In this document: one piece after another, positions 45,321 through 56,800 of the stretch
How positions within the stretch are numbered: position 1 is the stretch's first letter
How the letters are laid out: every line of letters begins with the position of its first letter
Source: Bretschneidera sinensis
Lineage: Eukaryota; Streptophyta; Magnoliopsida; Brassicales; Akaniaceae
NCBI GenBank assembly: GCA_023935145.1
Contig: CM043697.1
Span: forward strand, 57,922,501-57,986,500
Direction of reading: 5' to 3'
Length of the DNA stretch: 64,000 nucleotides
Made by a program: the position numbers and the translations under genes
Notes under the pieces: model-generated
Database searches by the model: none
Seen by the model: the letters and a program-made list of their open reading frames with translations, nothing else
Told to the model about the DNA's origin: nothing

Positions 45321-46445
45321 TTACCTTCCTTGCTCTACTTGAACCGAACTCTCCTTGATGCGATGCTCCACAACTTCCGAACTAGTTTGCTCACTAGCCC
45401 TTGCAGGGTTAGTTTTCTCTAAATAGGGAAATAACAATTCATTAAAAATAACATCCCTACTTATAACGAGTTTCATGTCTTTCTTTTCTAAGGACCACAA
45501 TCTATATCCCTTAACCCCATCACCATATCCTAGAAATACACATTTTCTAGATCTCGGGCTAAGTTTATCCTTCTTTTGATGTGCATATGCAGCACACCCA
45601 AAAGTCCTAAGGTTGCTTAATTCAGGGGGTTTCCCACTCCACATCTCCGTGGGAGTCTTGAGTTCTAAAGCTCTAGAGCGTGATCTATTTACCAAGTATG
45701 CAGCTGTAGCCACAGCTTCTCCCCAAAAATATTTTGGTAAACTGGATCCTATTAACATGGACCTAACGTTTTCCATAAGAGTTCTATTCATCCTCTCAGC
45801 AACTCGATTTTGCTGAGGTGTTTTTATAACCGTTCTATGTCTTAGAATGCCATTTAATTCACAGAATTTATCAAAATCCTTATTGCAAAATTCTAAGCCA
45901 TTATCGGTTCGTAAAGCCTTAACTACCCTTCCCGTTTGAGTTTCCAGCAACTTCTTCCACAAAACAAATTTATTCAAGGCATCCGATTTATTCCTAAGTA
46001 AATAAACCCACAGTCTTCTTGAATAATCATCAATTAAAGACAGAAAGTAAAAGTTATCTCCCTGTGTTGGTGTTCTTGCTGGTCTCCAAAGGTCCGAATG
46101 AATATAGTCAAGAATCCCCTTAGACTTGTGCACTCCGGTGTTGAAGTTGACCCGGTGTTGCTTCCCAAGAATGCGACTCTCACAGAAATCTAGTTTCTCT
46201 ACTTTGTCACCACCAAGTAGACCATCCTTGCTAAGAACTTGCAGGCCCTTTTCGCTCATGTGTCCCAAGTGAGTGTGCCAAAGGGCTGCCTTATCCATCT
46301 CAGCCATCAAGCTTGCTGCTTGATCATTAATTTCTATCTCTTCGATCATCTCATAGAGTCCATCGTTTCTTGTAGCCTTGATCACTACCAAAGATCCCTT
46401 GGCCACCTTGATCTTTCCTCCCTCTACTTTGCATGTATACCCCAT
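45321..46445 (-). pseudogene. Copia B pre-integrase and integrase (longest open frame in the nest)
   Basis: A 374-residue open frame. Pre-integrase: LWHTHLGHMSEKGLQVL (His57, His62) and CESRILGKQH, where the second Cys ligand is replaced by Arg. Integrase core: Asp118 in YIHSDLW, Asp181 in LRTDNGLEF and Glu217 in NRVAERMNRT, with the canonical 35-residue gap between the last two. The C-terminal copia blocks ATAAYLVNRS, LRTFGCAAYAHQKKDKLSP and CVFLGYGDGVKGYRLWS follow. It looks catalytically complete but cannot be made from a polyprotein because upstream gag-protease has stops. Its N-terminal Met is simply the first after a stop in the same frame. Confidence 0.9.
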
Positions 46446-47561
46446 GGAATCCAGCTACCCCAGTAAGATCAAATTTCTCTTCAAATCTGGAAGATACCTC
46501 ACATTTTGCAGCAGCCTTGTGACTCCATCAAACATTCTCAATTGGATGTCTCCAATCCCTCTCACTTGGCAAGAATTGTCATTCCTCAAAAAGACCTTTG
46601 CATCATTGATCTTCTTGAAATTCTTGAACCATTCCTTGTGAGGACATATGTGATAAGTGCACCCAGAATCCAGAATTCATTTTTCGCTGCCTTGCCTCCT
46701 GCTCATATTTGAGCACACAACAAGCACATCATCTTACTGTTCTCCCTAGGTAATCGAAGCCTCTCCATTGTTGGTGTGGCTTCTTCTCTCATCCCACATC
46801 TTTTTCTTGCAATCTTTTCTGAAATGACCCTCCTTGTTGTAGTAGAAGCACCTCCTTCCAAATCTTGATTTGGAATGTACTCTCCTATAGCTTTGCCCTG
46901 TACCTCTTTATTTCTCCCGGTAGTTTCCATGGTTGCTACTGCCATTCCGAGTTGCTGGCCTTCCTCTTACGAGCAGCCCATCTCCACTTGATGTCTCCTT
47001 TATCTTGGCTTTGAAGTCATGTGCCCTTATGGCATTGATCATAATTTCCTTGGTTAATGTATCCCTTCCATACTTAATAGCATTAATCAAATTATCAAAG
47101 CAATCAGGAAGAGAATTTAACAAAATGACAGCCAATTGTTTATCCGGAAAAGTAATGCTACAGCTATTCAAATCTTGAACTAGCTTATTAAAGACATCAA
47201 GATTATCTTGCAACTCCTTACTAGGATCCATTTTAAAAGCAAATATTCTTTTAAGAAGATAAATTTTATTAGGGAGAGTTTTGGTAAGAAACAACTCATC
47301 TAGTTTCTTCCATATGACAGCCGGATCTTCCGAGTCTCCGCACTCCCTTGTGACACTATCCGACATGTACAAGAAAATGGCGCTGTAAGCCATCTTCTTC
47401 ATCTCAACCCGCTAGTCCTCCATAATACTTGCAGGAAAAGCATCATCTTCTCCAATAGCCAAGTCCACTTTCTGTTGCATTAGAACCGCCTTGATCTTCC
47501 ACTTCCATAGAGAAAAATCTCCCTTTCCATCAAACTTCTCAACCACGAAATTTGAAGCCAT
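46446..47561 (-). pseudogene. Copia B gag and protease
   Basis: The gag ATG at 47561 gives MASNFVVEKFDGKGDFSLWK. A stop, then MAYSAIFLYMSDSVTRECGD, IWKKLDELFLTKTLPNKIYL, LNSCSITFPDKQLAVILLNS and LPDCFDNLINAIKYGRDTLT follow. The repeat region is short (HGNYREK, about one unit). Then RCFYYNKEGHFRKDC is a decayed zinc knuckle. At 46677-46679 a TGA stands directly before ILDSGCTYHICPHKEWF, the protease active site, and gag is in the same frame up to that TGA. Confidence 0.85.
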
Positions 47562-47806
47562 CTTTGCAAACAAGATCCCAGATTTATGCAATACCCACAA
47601 ATGCTTTTTTCAACCTCAAGAACATGATCGAAAATGGATCTTATCACCGTTCTTGAACCACCCTCAAGAACACGATCTGATCTTCATCTTTACTCCATTC
47701 TTGAATCACCCAAGAAGTTGATCTTTGATTCTTGGAGTCTTGCTCCAATACCTTCTGTTCTTGCTCTGATACCCAGCTGTGCAAGCTCCTCTGACTCTGA
47801 TAGCAC

Positions 47807-48777
47807 TGTTGGAAATCACCTTGACAAGATGCCCAGGTGGTGATCTTCCAAACACCAAAAGCAATATAGCAACCAAAGCAAGAAAGAAAAAAAGACAAGC
47901 AATTGTTATCGAGGTTTGGCAATGGCCTACGTCCCCGTGAGTTCCTTCGAACTCTCTGCACTAAATCAGTGGTTCTTTACAATTACAGCAACCCTCTCCA
48001 AGAAACCCAAGTTCTTAAAGAAACCAAGAAGAGAAGAAAGAAGATGATAAGAAGTATTACAATGCTCTCTATCTACACTACTCTCTCTATATTACAACCA
48101 GCCTCTCTACAGTGAGTCCCTCTTGTGTTTTATGTCTTTGTACTCTCACACAATTCTCTATTGTATTGTGTCTTGTCACTCTTTACAATTGATCTCAAAT
48201 TATATCACAATGTTATATATAGAATGAAGCTAGATGACCCTTTATATAGTGCACCAACTTCTTGTCCAATCTTGAGAGTCAATCTCCACCCTTAGATCTT
48301 GAGGACCACTTAACCATGTCCTTTCATCAATCCTAAGTGGTGTTGTGCATTTTAACCTTGCATCCATGCACCTAAGAGGAGGTTTAAACAAGTTGTCCAT
48401 TTGTGCATCAGTTTGCCTAGCACCTAGGCGCTGAACAGGGGCGGTGAGGCGCTAGGCAAAGCTCCTTTGCACCACATTCTGGGCGGTGCGGTGTTGGTAG
48501 AGGGGCAGTATGGCGCTACCCTTCTCCAAGCTACTTCCTTGCTGAGTGGTGAGGCACTGGTGAAGGGGCGATGAGGCATACACTGATGCTACCCTTCACA
48601 TAGCAATGCGCACTACTTTGCTTTGTTGATTAGGGGTGTGCACACACACCCAAATGGATGCACACACATGTGTGCACTCCTTTAACATGCTTTATTTTAA
48701 TCTTCCACCCTTGGTTTAGACTTTAACCATCTTTGAACCATGTTTAGACATGTTTAAATCTTAGACAAATACTAACA
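47807..48777 (-). repeat. Outer LTR of copia B, right (5' LTR), with PBS
   Basis: It starts TGTTGGAAATCACC and ends ATACTAACA on the plus strand. Just inside it (47794-47805) the minus strand reads TGCTATCAGAGT, a decayed initiator-Met PBS, with a second PBS-like stretch (GTATCAGAGCAA) about 35 bases further in. Confidence 0.92.
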
Positions 48778-48782
48778 ACATT

Positions 48783-49320
48783 GTCCCCAATGTATGAGTG
48801 ACATTGAAAGATCTGACATGGGAGATGGAGAACGAGACTACTGTTATTGCTCGTAGCATGCTCCCAAACTTGAACTTGATGCACGCACTATATTCCTGAT
48901 AAAGACAAACAAACGTTGTGCCGAAAAACAAGAAATTTGGATAATAAATAGATAAATAAACATAAATATTAATAAGTAAAGAAAATTCTATAATAAAAAG
49001 GATATGCTGTGGGGTGCCTCCTATGAGCGCTAGGTTTTACATCTTCAGCCAGACGGGGTATCCTCTTACTGTTGATCATCAAGTGGTGCAGTCGAAGAGG
49101 TACCTGGTGCAGTCGAAGAGGTACCGGGTGCAGGAGGTCGACGATTAAGGATGGCCTATAACATGACCTCCTATCGTGCAAACTGCATCTCCAACCCATC
49201 TATTTGCTGATGGATCAGACGGGTCACCTCTCTGTCCTCCCGACTAATATCAGAGAGCTCGCACCGGAAAGAGGATAGCTCCTCGAAAAGGTTCTGATAC
49301 TCTGTAGACCCCATGTCCGA
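48783..49320. other. Athila-like region between extra ORF and nested copia
   Basis: Minus-strand frames just after the extra ORF stop keep a protein-like look (SDMGSTEYQNLFEELSSFRC, then REVTRLIHQQIDGLEMQFAR), with stops. A duplicated GGTGCAGTCGAAGAGGTACC (49084-49130) encodes Ala-Pro-Gly-Thr-Ser-Ser-Thr repeats. Otherwise nothing is seen. Confidence 0.5.
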
Positions 49321-50223
49321 CTATTCCTCCTGCCATGTAAGGCTCACTGTAGGGTGCTCGACATCCATCAAATTGTCTGCCACAGGCTCAGCCATAGAAA
49401 TATGCACTCGGGGTCCTCGAGGCATGTGGGACTGACTGAGGCTCCACTGAGCCTTCCCAAAAAATGGATGGTCGTTGACTAGTCCATTTAGTGAGGAGCC
49501 TCTAATCCCCTTCTTCTTGAAGATGCGACTGAGCAAGAAGCGGAAAGGGAGCCCCCATGCATTAGTCGTGGTGGTCTGACGACTATGTACATGATCCCAG
49601 AACTTGTGTATCTGACTCCATATGACGGTTGGGATAGAGTACCAGTGACCCCGATGGAAGGCATAAAGGGCTTATAGGAACTTATCTCTCCTCTGAGTCT
49701 TGTGCCCCAAGGGGCACACATTACACTGGAGGATGGAGTCAACGAACCATAAGCGGGGAGGCAACTTCGACTAGCTCCCCGCATTATTGTGTCGGTCCGT
49801 AAATTGGCCCGTACACATGTCCTCGATGAAGTGGGGCAGGGGAAACGGGTCTTGCTGCTCATCCATATGGGTGTCCTTTGAAGGGGATTCTTCACAGCAG
49901 TGGAGGGCAGTGGCAATGTCAGCGGTGGTCAGCTCAATGAACTTGCCGTGGACTGAGGAGGATAAAATCTCTAGTCTGGTGCAGTTGTAGGACAGGTTCT
50001 CGTAAAAGCTGACAATGAATCATGTATAGGCTGTCGAGCATATCGGCTTGAACAGTCGCTTGAGTCCCCAGGCCTTGAATTCTTGGATAGTCCATCTCAT
50101 GGCGTCTAAACTATTGAAGTCCTCATCTATGTTAAATGTAGTCTCAAACAGTATTTAACAATGCTCGAAACTAGGCCGGGTGGACTGGTAGCGACTGCCA
50201 GAGGCTCGGGAACTGGATACCAT
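49321..50223 (-). pseudogene. Extra ORF in env position: 'putative plant transposon protein' type
   Basis: From ATG 50223 a single frame runs about 300 codons to a TAG at 49321, with four internal stops (about 50156, 50021, 49772, 49673). It reads LFETTFNIDEDFNSLDAMRW, FKAWGLKRLFKPICSTAYT, FIVSFYENLSYNCTRLEILS, VHGKFIELTTADIATALHCC, FPLPHFIEDMCTGQFTDRHN, LWFVDSILQCNVCPLGHKTQ, VIWSQIHKFWDHVHSRQTTT, then NAWGLPFRFLLSRIFKKKGI. This pattern matches the domain often called putative plant transposon protein (Transposase_32 in Pfam, recalled), common downstream of pol in Athila-type elements. No membrane span or envelope-like feature is seen. Its role in the element cycle is not established. Confidence 0.65.
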
Positions 50224-51243
50224 TTGCTGAGGTATGAAAGTGTAGTTACTGTCAAATATGCGCTCGATCCAAGTTATGTGTACTCAATCGCATTAGAGGA
50301 CATGCACTCGATCACAGAGGATGGGTGCTCGAGTGCATTCTTTCTGGTAATTTATCGAACAACTTCTGTGCGACAAAAGTTTAAAGCTATGGAAAGCACA
50401 CTTAACACGACCATAACCTCCTGCAATTACAAAATACAACCACACAGTAAATGAAACATGCAATTAATTATTGAAATTGAATTTAAAAATGTGTGAGTGT
50501 GTATAATAACAAACAATATAGAGACAACAAAAATATGGGTATAGCATACCTGGGTATGTGAAAAGGATTGGTTAGGTAAGAGGAGATTAAAGGTATGATG
50601 CATTGATGAAATTTGGGGTGGGGTGGGTTGGTATGGGCCAGGAGCTGGATTGAGAGTTAGGTTTACCGTGTGAGATGGTGAGTGCGAGAAAGAAACATTG
50701 GAAGTGCGATTGAGCGTAAGTGAGGGAGTAAGAGGGAAACTGTTTATAATCCGCACGTGACCTCTCTACCCCGAATGCGCTCGATTACACTGTAAGGTGC
50801 GCTCGATCGCACTTGTGCACAAATGCTTAGTGCGATGCGCTCTCGCGCACTGGAGTGCAGGGCGAGAGTGCGCTCAAGCACACTATGTAGCGCACTCGAT
50901 CGCAAGGCAGAAGTTGCGAATAATAATAAAGCATAAAAGGATTAAAATAATGAAATGAATAAGGAGAAAAACTAGTAACGATATAACCATACCATACTTT
51001 AGTGGCCTCAGTACCATTAACCTCAGTAGAGGTGCTTGAGCTACATGATTGTCAAAGGTAGAATGGCTCAAGCAGTCTCTTGATACAATGATATTCTCTT
51101 TGAAGAAAGCACTTAGGGCCCACCTCTTGTGGCTCAAGTGCTCTTGGTTCAGCTGTATATTGGACAGATTGAAGTGCCAAGTCCTCATCTCTAGGAGGTA
51201 AGTTAATATCAAGGTATGGTTTGGCTCTGTGTCCATTTACCAT
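50224..51243. other. Athila-like spacer between integrase and extra ORF
   Basis: No coding signal apart from the final integrase residues near 51052-51243. It has two clusters of the GCGCTCGATCGCA-type motif (50263-50334 and 50770-50904). Confidence 0.6.
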
Positions 51244-52416
51244 TTAGGGCTGATTTCCGTTGGAACCATAGACCTCCAATGCAAAGACCTTGGTGACCAC
51301 ATACGAACCATACCATCGAGACTTGAGTTTGCTTGGGAACAATCTTAATCTTAAGTTGTATAGCAATACCTTTTGTCCCACATGAAACTCTTTCCTAACT
51401 AGTTGTTTATCATGACATGCTTTTGTCCATTCTCTGTAGAGCTTGGCGTTCTCATAGGCATCATACCTCAGTTCATCCCGCTCATTTAAGTGTAGCTTCC
51501 TCTTCGCTCCCGTTTGTTTCATATCAAAATTGAACTACTTTATGGCCCAATATGCTCAATGCTCTAATTCTACCGGGAGATGGCATACTTTCCCAAAGAC
51601 TAGGCGGTATGGAGACATGCCAACTGGGGTTTTATAAGCTGTTTGATATGCCCAAAGAGCATCATTTAGGCTTAAAGACCAATCCTTTCGATTAGGTTTC
51701 ACGGTCCTATCTAGGATTCCTTTGATCTCTCGGTTACTTATCTCCACCTAGCCACTGGTTTGAGGATGATATGAAATGCCAACTTTATGAGTGATCCCAT
51801 ATTTTCTGAGTAGTGCGGCAAAAGAGTGATGATGAAAGTGGCTGCCGCCATCGCTTAGGATTGCTCTTGGGGTCCCAAACCGAGTAAATATGTTAGCCTG
51901 TAGAAACTTTAAAACCACTTTGTGATCATTAGTCTTTGAGGGGACAACCTCGACCCATTTGAACACATAAGCCACACCCACAAGAATATATAAATAACCA
52001 AAGGAGTTAGGAAATGGACCCATGAAATCAATACCCTATACATTAAAAAAGTTCTACTATATGAATATTTTGTAGAGGCATTTGATTTCGAGAAGAGATG
52101 TTACCTGTCCGCTGGCATCTATCACATGAGCTGCGAAAGGAGAAGGTATCTTTAAATAGATTGGGCCAATAAAAACCGGATTGTAATACCTTAAGAGCCA
52201 CTTCTTTCTAAGTAAATAGATTGCCCTAAAATGTCCTCCACAAGCAAACTGATGGCGGTGTTGTAATAAGCTCAAGTGCTCATCTTCTAAGACACACCGT
52301 CTGATGATTTGATTGGGGTAGAATTTGAAGAGGTAAGGGTCATCCCAATGGTAATGTCTAGACATAGATATCAGCTGCTTCTTTCCTTGCGTGGTCATAC
52401 CTGGAGGAAAAACCAT
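51244..52416 (-). pseudogene. Athila-like integrase
   Basis: The zinc-binding N-terminus has IIRRCVLEDEHLSLLQHRHQ followed by FACGGHFRAIYLLRKKWLL. The core has the frame 51748-52023: [20 protein letters not shown] with [13 protein letters not shown], then [15 protein letters not shown] (Asp) and [12 protein letters not shown] stop replaces the following Gln/Trp, so the Glu ([11 protein letters not shown]) is in the next frame. The C-terminal part 51244-51522 reads [20 protein letters not shown], then [14 protein letters not shown], the typical GPF/Y-like end of Athila integrases. Stops lie at the frame boundaries. Confidence 0.88.
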
Positions 52417-52457
52417 AGTAGTTAGATAATTAACAATATCAGCATACCATGAAAGTT

Positions 52458-53606
52458 TTACTCTAGTGCAAATAATTGTTCATTAGGGAAGTTCTCATTC
52501 AAAGGCAGCTCATTTTCATCCTTCTCATAGGGTAGTCTTGATAAATGATCTGCAACCACATTCTCACTGCCTTTCTTGTCTTTAATCTCCAAATCGAATT
52601 CCTGCAATAAGAGTACCCATCTGATTAACCTAGGCTTTGCATCTTTCTTAGAAAACAAATATCTCAAAGCGGTATGATCAGTGAATACAATAACCTTAGA
52701 GCCAATAAGATATGATATAAACTTCTCTAAAGCAAAAATACGGCTAACAATTCCTTTTCAGTAGTAGAATAGTTAAGCTGAGCATCATTTAAAGTTCTAG
52801 AAGCATAGTAAATAACATGAGGTACCTTATTGACTCTTTAACCTAAGACAACTCCCAAGGCGAAGTCACTGGTATCGCACATCAATTTGAATGGAAGATT
52901 CCAATCTGGTGCCATCATTTATTGGGGCAGAGGTGAGAACATCCTTCAATGTGTTCAAAGCTTTCATACAGTTATTTGTCCACTCAAACTTGGTATCTTT
53001 AGCTAATAATGCACAAAGAGGTCTCGAAATCTTGGAAAAATCCTTGATGAATCGTCTATAGAAACCGGTATGTCCAAGGAAACTTCTAACACCCTTGACT
53101 GTGAGAGGAGGAGGCAGCTTTGAAATGCTGTCTATTTTAGCCTTGTTTACCTCAATTCCTTTATTAGAGATAAAGTGACCCAACACAATGCCTTGTTGAA
53201 CCATGAAGTGACATTTCTCCCAATTCAGCACTAAGTTACTTTCTTCACATCTTTTTAGGACACTCTCCAAATGATTTAGGCATTCATCAAAGTTAGAACC
53301 AAATACACTAAAATCATCCATGAATACCTCAATGTATTTCTCCACTATATCAAAAAATATGCTCATCATACATCTTTGAAAAGTGGCTGGTGCGTTGCAT
53401 AAACAGAATGGCATCCTTCGATAAGCAAATGTAACGAAAGGACATGTGAAAGTAGTTTTTTTTTTATCTTCAGGTGCTATGGCAATCTGGCTGTACCCAC
53501 TGTACCCATCCAAAAAGCAATAATGGCTGTGGCCAGCTAATCTCTCTAACATTTGATCAATGAATGGCAAAGGGAAATGATCTTTTCTGGTCACTTTGTT
53601 CAATCT
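52458..53606 (-). pseudogene. Athila-like RT palm/thumb and RNase H
   Basis: The frame 52866-53603 has HYCFLDGYSGYSQIAIAPED (motif-A Asp), MPFCLCNAPATFQRCMMSIF and the active site EVFMDDFSVFG, then HFISNKGIEVNKAKIDSI and FLGHTGFYRRFIKDFSKIS. A TGA at 53604-53606 stands in CIDY-stop-RLNKVTRKDHF, where Arg is expected. RNase H (52458-52860) is broken, with [21 protein letters not shown] residues, [20 protein letters not shown], then [20 protein letters not shown]. Confidence 0.9.
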
Positions 53607-54695
53607 TCAGTAGTCAATACATACTTTCCAACCAATTGTTTTTCTTGTAAGTATGAGCTCCTCATTTTCATTCTTCACTACTGTCATCCCACTCTTCTTA
53701 GGAACAACTTGGACCGGGCTTACCCATTTACTATCGGAGATGGGGTAGATAATGCCAACATCTAATAGTTTTAATACCTCAGCCTTTACTACCTCTTTCA
53801 TGTGTGGGTTAAGTCTTTTTTGAGCATCTTGAGTTGGCTTTGCTTCATCCTCAAGGTAGATATTATGCATGCACTTAGCTGGACTTATCCTCTTAATGTC
53901 AGCAATGGTCCATCCAATGGCAGATCTATGCTCCCTAAGAACTCTTAATAATTTCTCTTCTTCTCCAATACTCAAATTAGTAGCCACAATCACAGGTAAT
54001 TTCTTATTCTCTCCCAAATAGGCATAAGTTAAATGCTCTGGCAGCTGCTTTAATTCCAATGTAGGTGCCTGAACAATAGAAAGAAGAATAGTAGTATTAG
54101 TAGGTATGAGAGATTCAAATGGAGGAGCATACTTACTTGAGTGTTTTGGAGAAGCCTCAAGGAGGTGCACAACTTTAATGATATCATCAGTAACATCTTC
54201 AGATTCTTGCTCAATATCCACTTTCGTAAAGCTATGGGTAATGGTAGTCTCAAATGGATCAATGTACTGGACCTGAAAAGCTTGCTCAACAAAACTTTGT
54301 ATCATACATACATTAAAGCATTCCGTATCATCTTGAGGTAGTCTTAATGCATCAAATTCTATTTTCTCACCGTTGATCTTCATACTTACTATACCCTTTT
54401 TCACACAAATCTTCGTATTGACAGTTCTCATAAAGGGTTTTCCTAATATGATGGGTAAGGGTAATGGTGTAGAGCATTCCTCCATATCTAGCACAATCAA
54501 ATCAGCAGGTAAAATGAACTCACCTACCTTTACTAGGACATCCTTAAGAATACCCCTAGGTCTTTTTATACTTCTATCTGCCAACTGCAAGGTAATGGAA
54601 GTCGGTTGTAGCTCCCCCAAACCTAGGGTTTTGAATACTGTGTATTCTAGCAAATTTACACCCGCTCCCAAATCTAGTAATGCTCGCTCAAACAA
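53607..54695 (-). pseudogene. Athila-like protease and RT fingers
   Basis: A 362-residue open frame. The protease motif is ALLDLGAGVNLLEYTVFKTL (DLGAG in place of the usual DLGAS), followed by PTSITLQLADRSIKRPRGIL, EFILPADLIVLDME and PIILGKPFMRT. A linker with VEQAFQVQYIDPFETTI leads to the RT entry: LPVIVATNLSIGEEEKLLRV, HRSAIGWTIADIKRISPAKC, then GIIYPISDSKWVSPVQVVPK. It ends CIDY at the TGA shared with the next piece. Confidence 0.9.
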
Positions 54696-54710
54696 CTGAT
54701 CACCTATTCT

Positions 54711-55382
54711 TCACGGAATAGTAGAACTACCCGGATCTTTCAGTTTTGGTGGGAGTTTTCTTAATAGCACAACACTTACCTCTTCAGTTAAGGCTATAGT
54801 CTCATGCTCTTGAAACTTTCTCTTATGAGTGCAATAATCTTTTAAAAATTTAGCATAAGCAAGTATTTGTTGAATTGCATCTAACAAGGGAATGTTTATC
54901 AACTTTCCGCAAGGTTTCAAAAATATCAAGCAGTTTATTTTCTTTCTTTTGTTTTACTAACCTTTACGGGAAGGGTGGTGCATTCACCTTCTCTGTCTCA
55001 CTCACCTTTAATGCCGATGGTTTCTCTAGAGATACTTTTGTAAATTCATCGGTCCCTATCACCTTACCATTTCTGAGGGTCGTGACAACTTTCAATTATT
55101 GATGCCCCCAGAGTTAGGTAGTGTTTGAGCCGGAAGCTCACCTTGCTTTCTGCCACTTAACTCTTTAGCCAATTATCCCATTTGTACCTCTAGCCTTTGG
55201 ATGGCTTGTTCATGTTTTGCTATAGTTTGTCTTAGTTCGGTCCGGAACTGCCTTTCATCTACCATGAACTGATCTTGTGAAGTCATTAATTGTTACTAGT
55301 GAGTTGCCAATTGCCTCACAAGACTTTCAAGGTCACTTTTCTTTGTTTCAGGAGCTGAGTGAGCAGCTAGCTGAGAGTTTCT
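54711..55382 (-). pseudogene. Athila-like gag-protease linker
   Basis: Minus frames read DLESLVRQLATH, FRTELRQTIAKHEQAIQRLE (a coiled-coil-like gag C-terminus), IPLLDAIQQILAYAKFLKDY with CTHKRK, and LRKLPPKLKDPGSSTIP, a known Athila block before the protease. Stops are frequent in 54930-55260. Confidence 0.75.
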
Positions 55383-56390
55383 TTACTGCCCTTGATGGTT
55401 AAGGGAATTCTGATTGTTGCTCCTAGAGAAATTTGGGTAGTTTCGCCATCCAAGGTTGTAAGTGTTTACGTCTGGGTTGTTCTTTGGCGGATAGTTGTTT
55501 GGTCCCATATAATTTGCTTGCCCCAGGTCTGTAGATGAATACAAAGGACATATCTCAGTATTATGATCATATTGAGAACATATAACACATACCTGGAGTG
55601 GTGCAGTTAGTGGATTAGGTGAGATATTTTGAGCAATCATGGCTTTAACAAGCAGATCTAGTTTCTTCTCTATAATAGCTATTTGAGTAGATGATCCACC
55701 ATTTAGAGCCACCTTATACATACCTTTGCTCTTGGAACCATGTCTACCTCGAGAGGAGAATTGCTGGGTGTGCTCACTTAATGTCTCGCATAGCTTCATG
55801 GCTTCTTCGCTGCTTTTCTCCATCAGCACTCCTCCACAACCTGAATCCACAATACTTTTATTAGTATCACTCAAACCTTCATAAAAATCTTGTACCAGTT
55901 CATCTTGAGGTAGGTTGTGATGTGGGCATTTGAGTAGCAGCTCATTGAAGTGTCCTCATGCTTCAAAGAATAGGTCTCCATTCTTTTGTTGGAAGGACTG
56001 AATCTCTTTCCTCATTTGCCTCGTCTTTTGAGTTGGAAAAAACTTCTTTAGGAACTTGCTGGCCAACTACTCCCAAGTGTGGATAGAAATTGCAGGCAAT
56101 AAATTGTACCACAGTTTAGCATTATCTTTTAAGGAAAAAGAGAAAAGAATTAACCTTATTCCTTCTTAGTTTAAGCCTCGGATGTGCTGGAAGAGATCGA
56201 AGAACTCTCGAAGGTGAAAGTATAGATCCTCATTAGGTGTACCTCTAAAGTGAGTCAATGCACTGAGTATTTGCAGAGATATGTAGTAGTTGCCTTCTGC
56301 CTATGATGGCTGGTCAAGGTTCCGTGGGATGAAGGATTACTTCATCGGTCTTCACTCAAGTGGTTGTTGATTTTCGATTTGTTCCGCCAT
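55383..56390 (-). pseudogene. Athila-like gag
   Basis: The ATG at 56390 opens MAEQIENQQPLE, followed by a stop. Capsid blocks are still legible: ILSALTHFRGTPNEDLYFHL, IRLILFSFSLKDNAKLWYNL, ASKFLKKFFPTQKTRQMRKE, then LLLKCPHHNLPQDELVQDFY. The C-terminal part 55383-55874 is open for 163 residues and ends with a zinc knuckle CVICSQYDHNTEIC (CX2CX4HX4C) and an Asn/Pro-rich tail. At least four stops lie in the capsid half. Confidence 0.85.
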
Positions 56391-56779
56391 TTGTGCTTCT
56401 TCTTCAATTTCTTCTTTAACCTCTTCAAAGTTATTTCTATGCCTTTGTCGAATAGTTCGCTCAAGCTTGGTATCGAGGGGGAAGAACATTGGATGCTTGG
56501 ATCGAAGCCTGTGCATGAATTGGTGACAATCGCTTAAGTGGGGTAACTCTCTGCCTAAATTGCGCTCGATCGCACAAAGGGGTGCATTCGATCGCAAGTG
56601 GCACAGAAAGTTCACCTGGTGTGCCTGAAGCAGAAAACAAAAAGAAACATATTAGGTTTTGGATTAAACAAAAATAAAGGTAAAACAAAAACTTAAAATT
56701 TTGATAGAAATAAAACAGAATAAATAAATAAAAATTACTGAATTAAATGAAACTAATTCTAGAAGGAATTTTAGCGCTA

Positions 56780-56796
56780 TCCCCGACAACAGCGCC
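56780..56796 (-). other. Primer binding site of Athila-like element (tRNA-Asp type)
   Basis: The minus strand reads TGGCGCTGTTGTCGGGG next to the 5' LTR. It differs at a few positions from TGGCGCCGTTGCCGGGG, the complement of the 3' end of plant tRNA-Asp used by Athila elements. The leader 56391-56779 carries GCGCTCGATCGCA-type motifs at 56557-56600. Confidence 0.8.
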
Positions 56797-56800
56797 AAAA

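Larger units (their letters stand above)
40594..48777 (-). mobile_element. Copia B: composite element with three LTRs
   Basis: The order is LTR (40594-41585), RNase H and partial RT (41586-43121), truncated LTR (about 43122-43766), full internal region (43767-47806), LTR (47807-48777). The outer target-site duplication ACATT is exact at 40589-40593 and 48778-48782. All parts are in the same minus orientation, so this is a tandem pair sharing one LTR, with a deletion in the left unit. Confidence 0.92.

Noticed and set aside
49488..49916. Minus ORF of 142 residues (MPLPSTAVKNPLQ...)
   Set aside because: It is the wrong frame of the extra Athila-like ORF; the neighbouring frame gives the longer, family-like protein with four stops.
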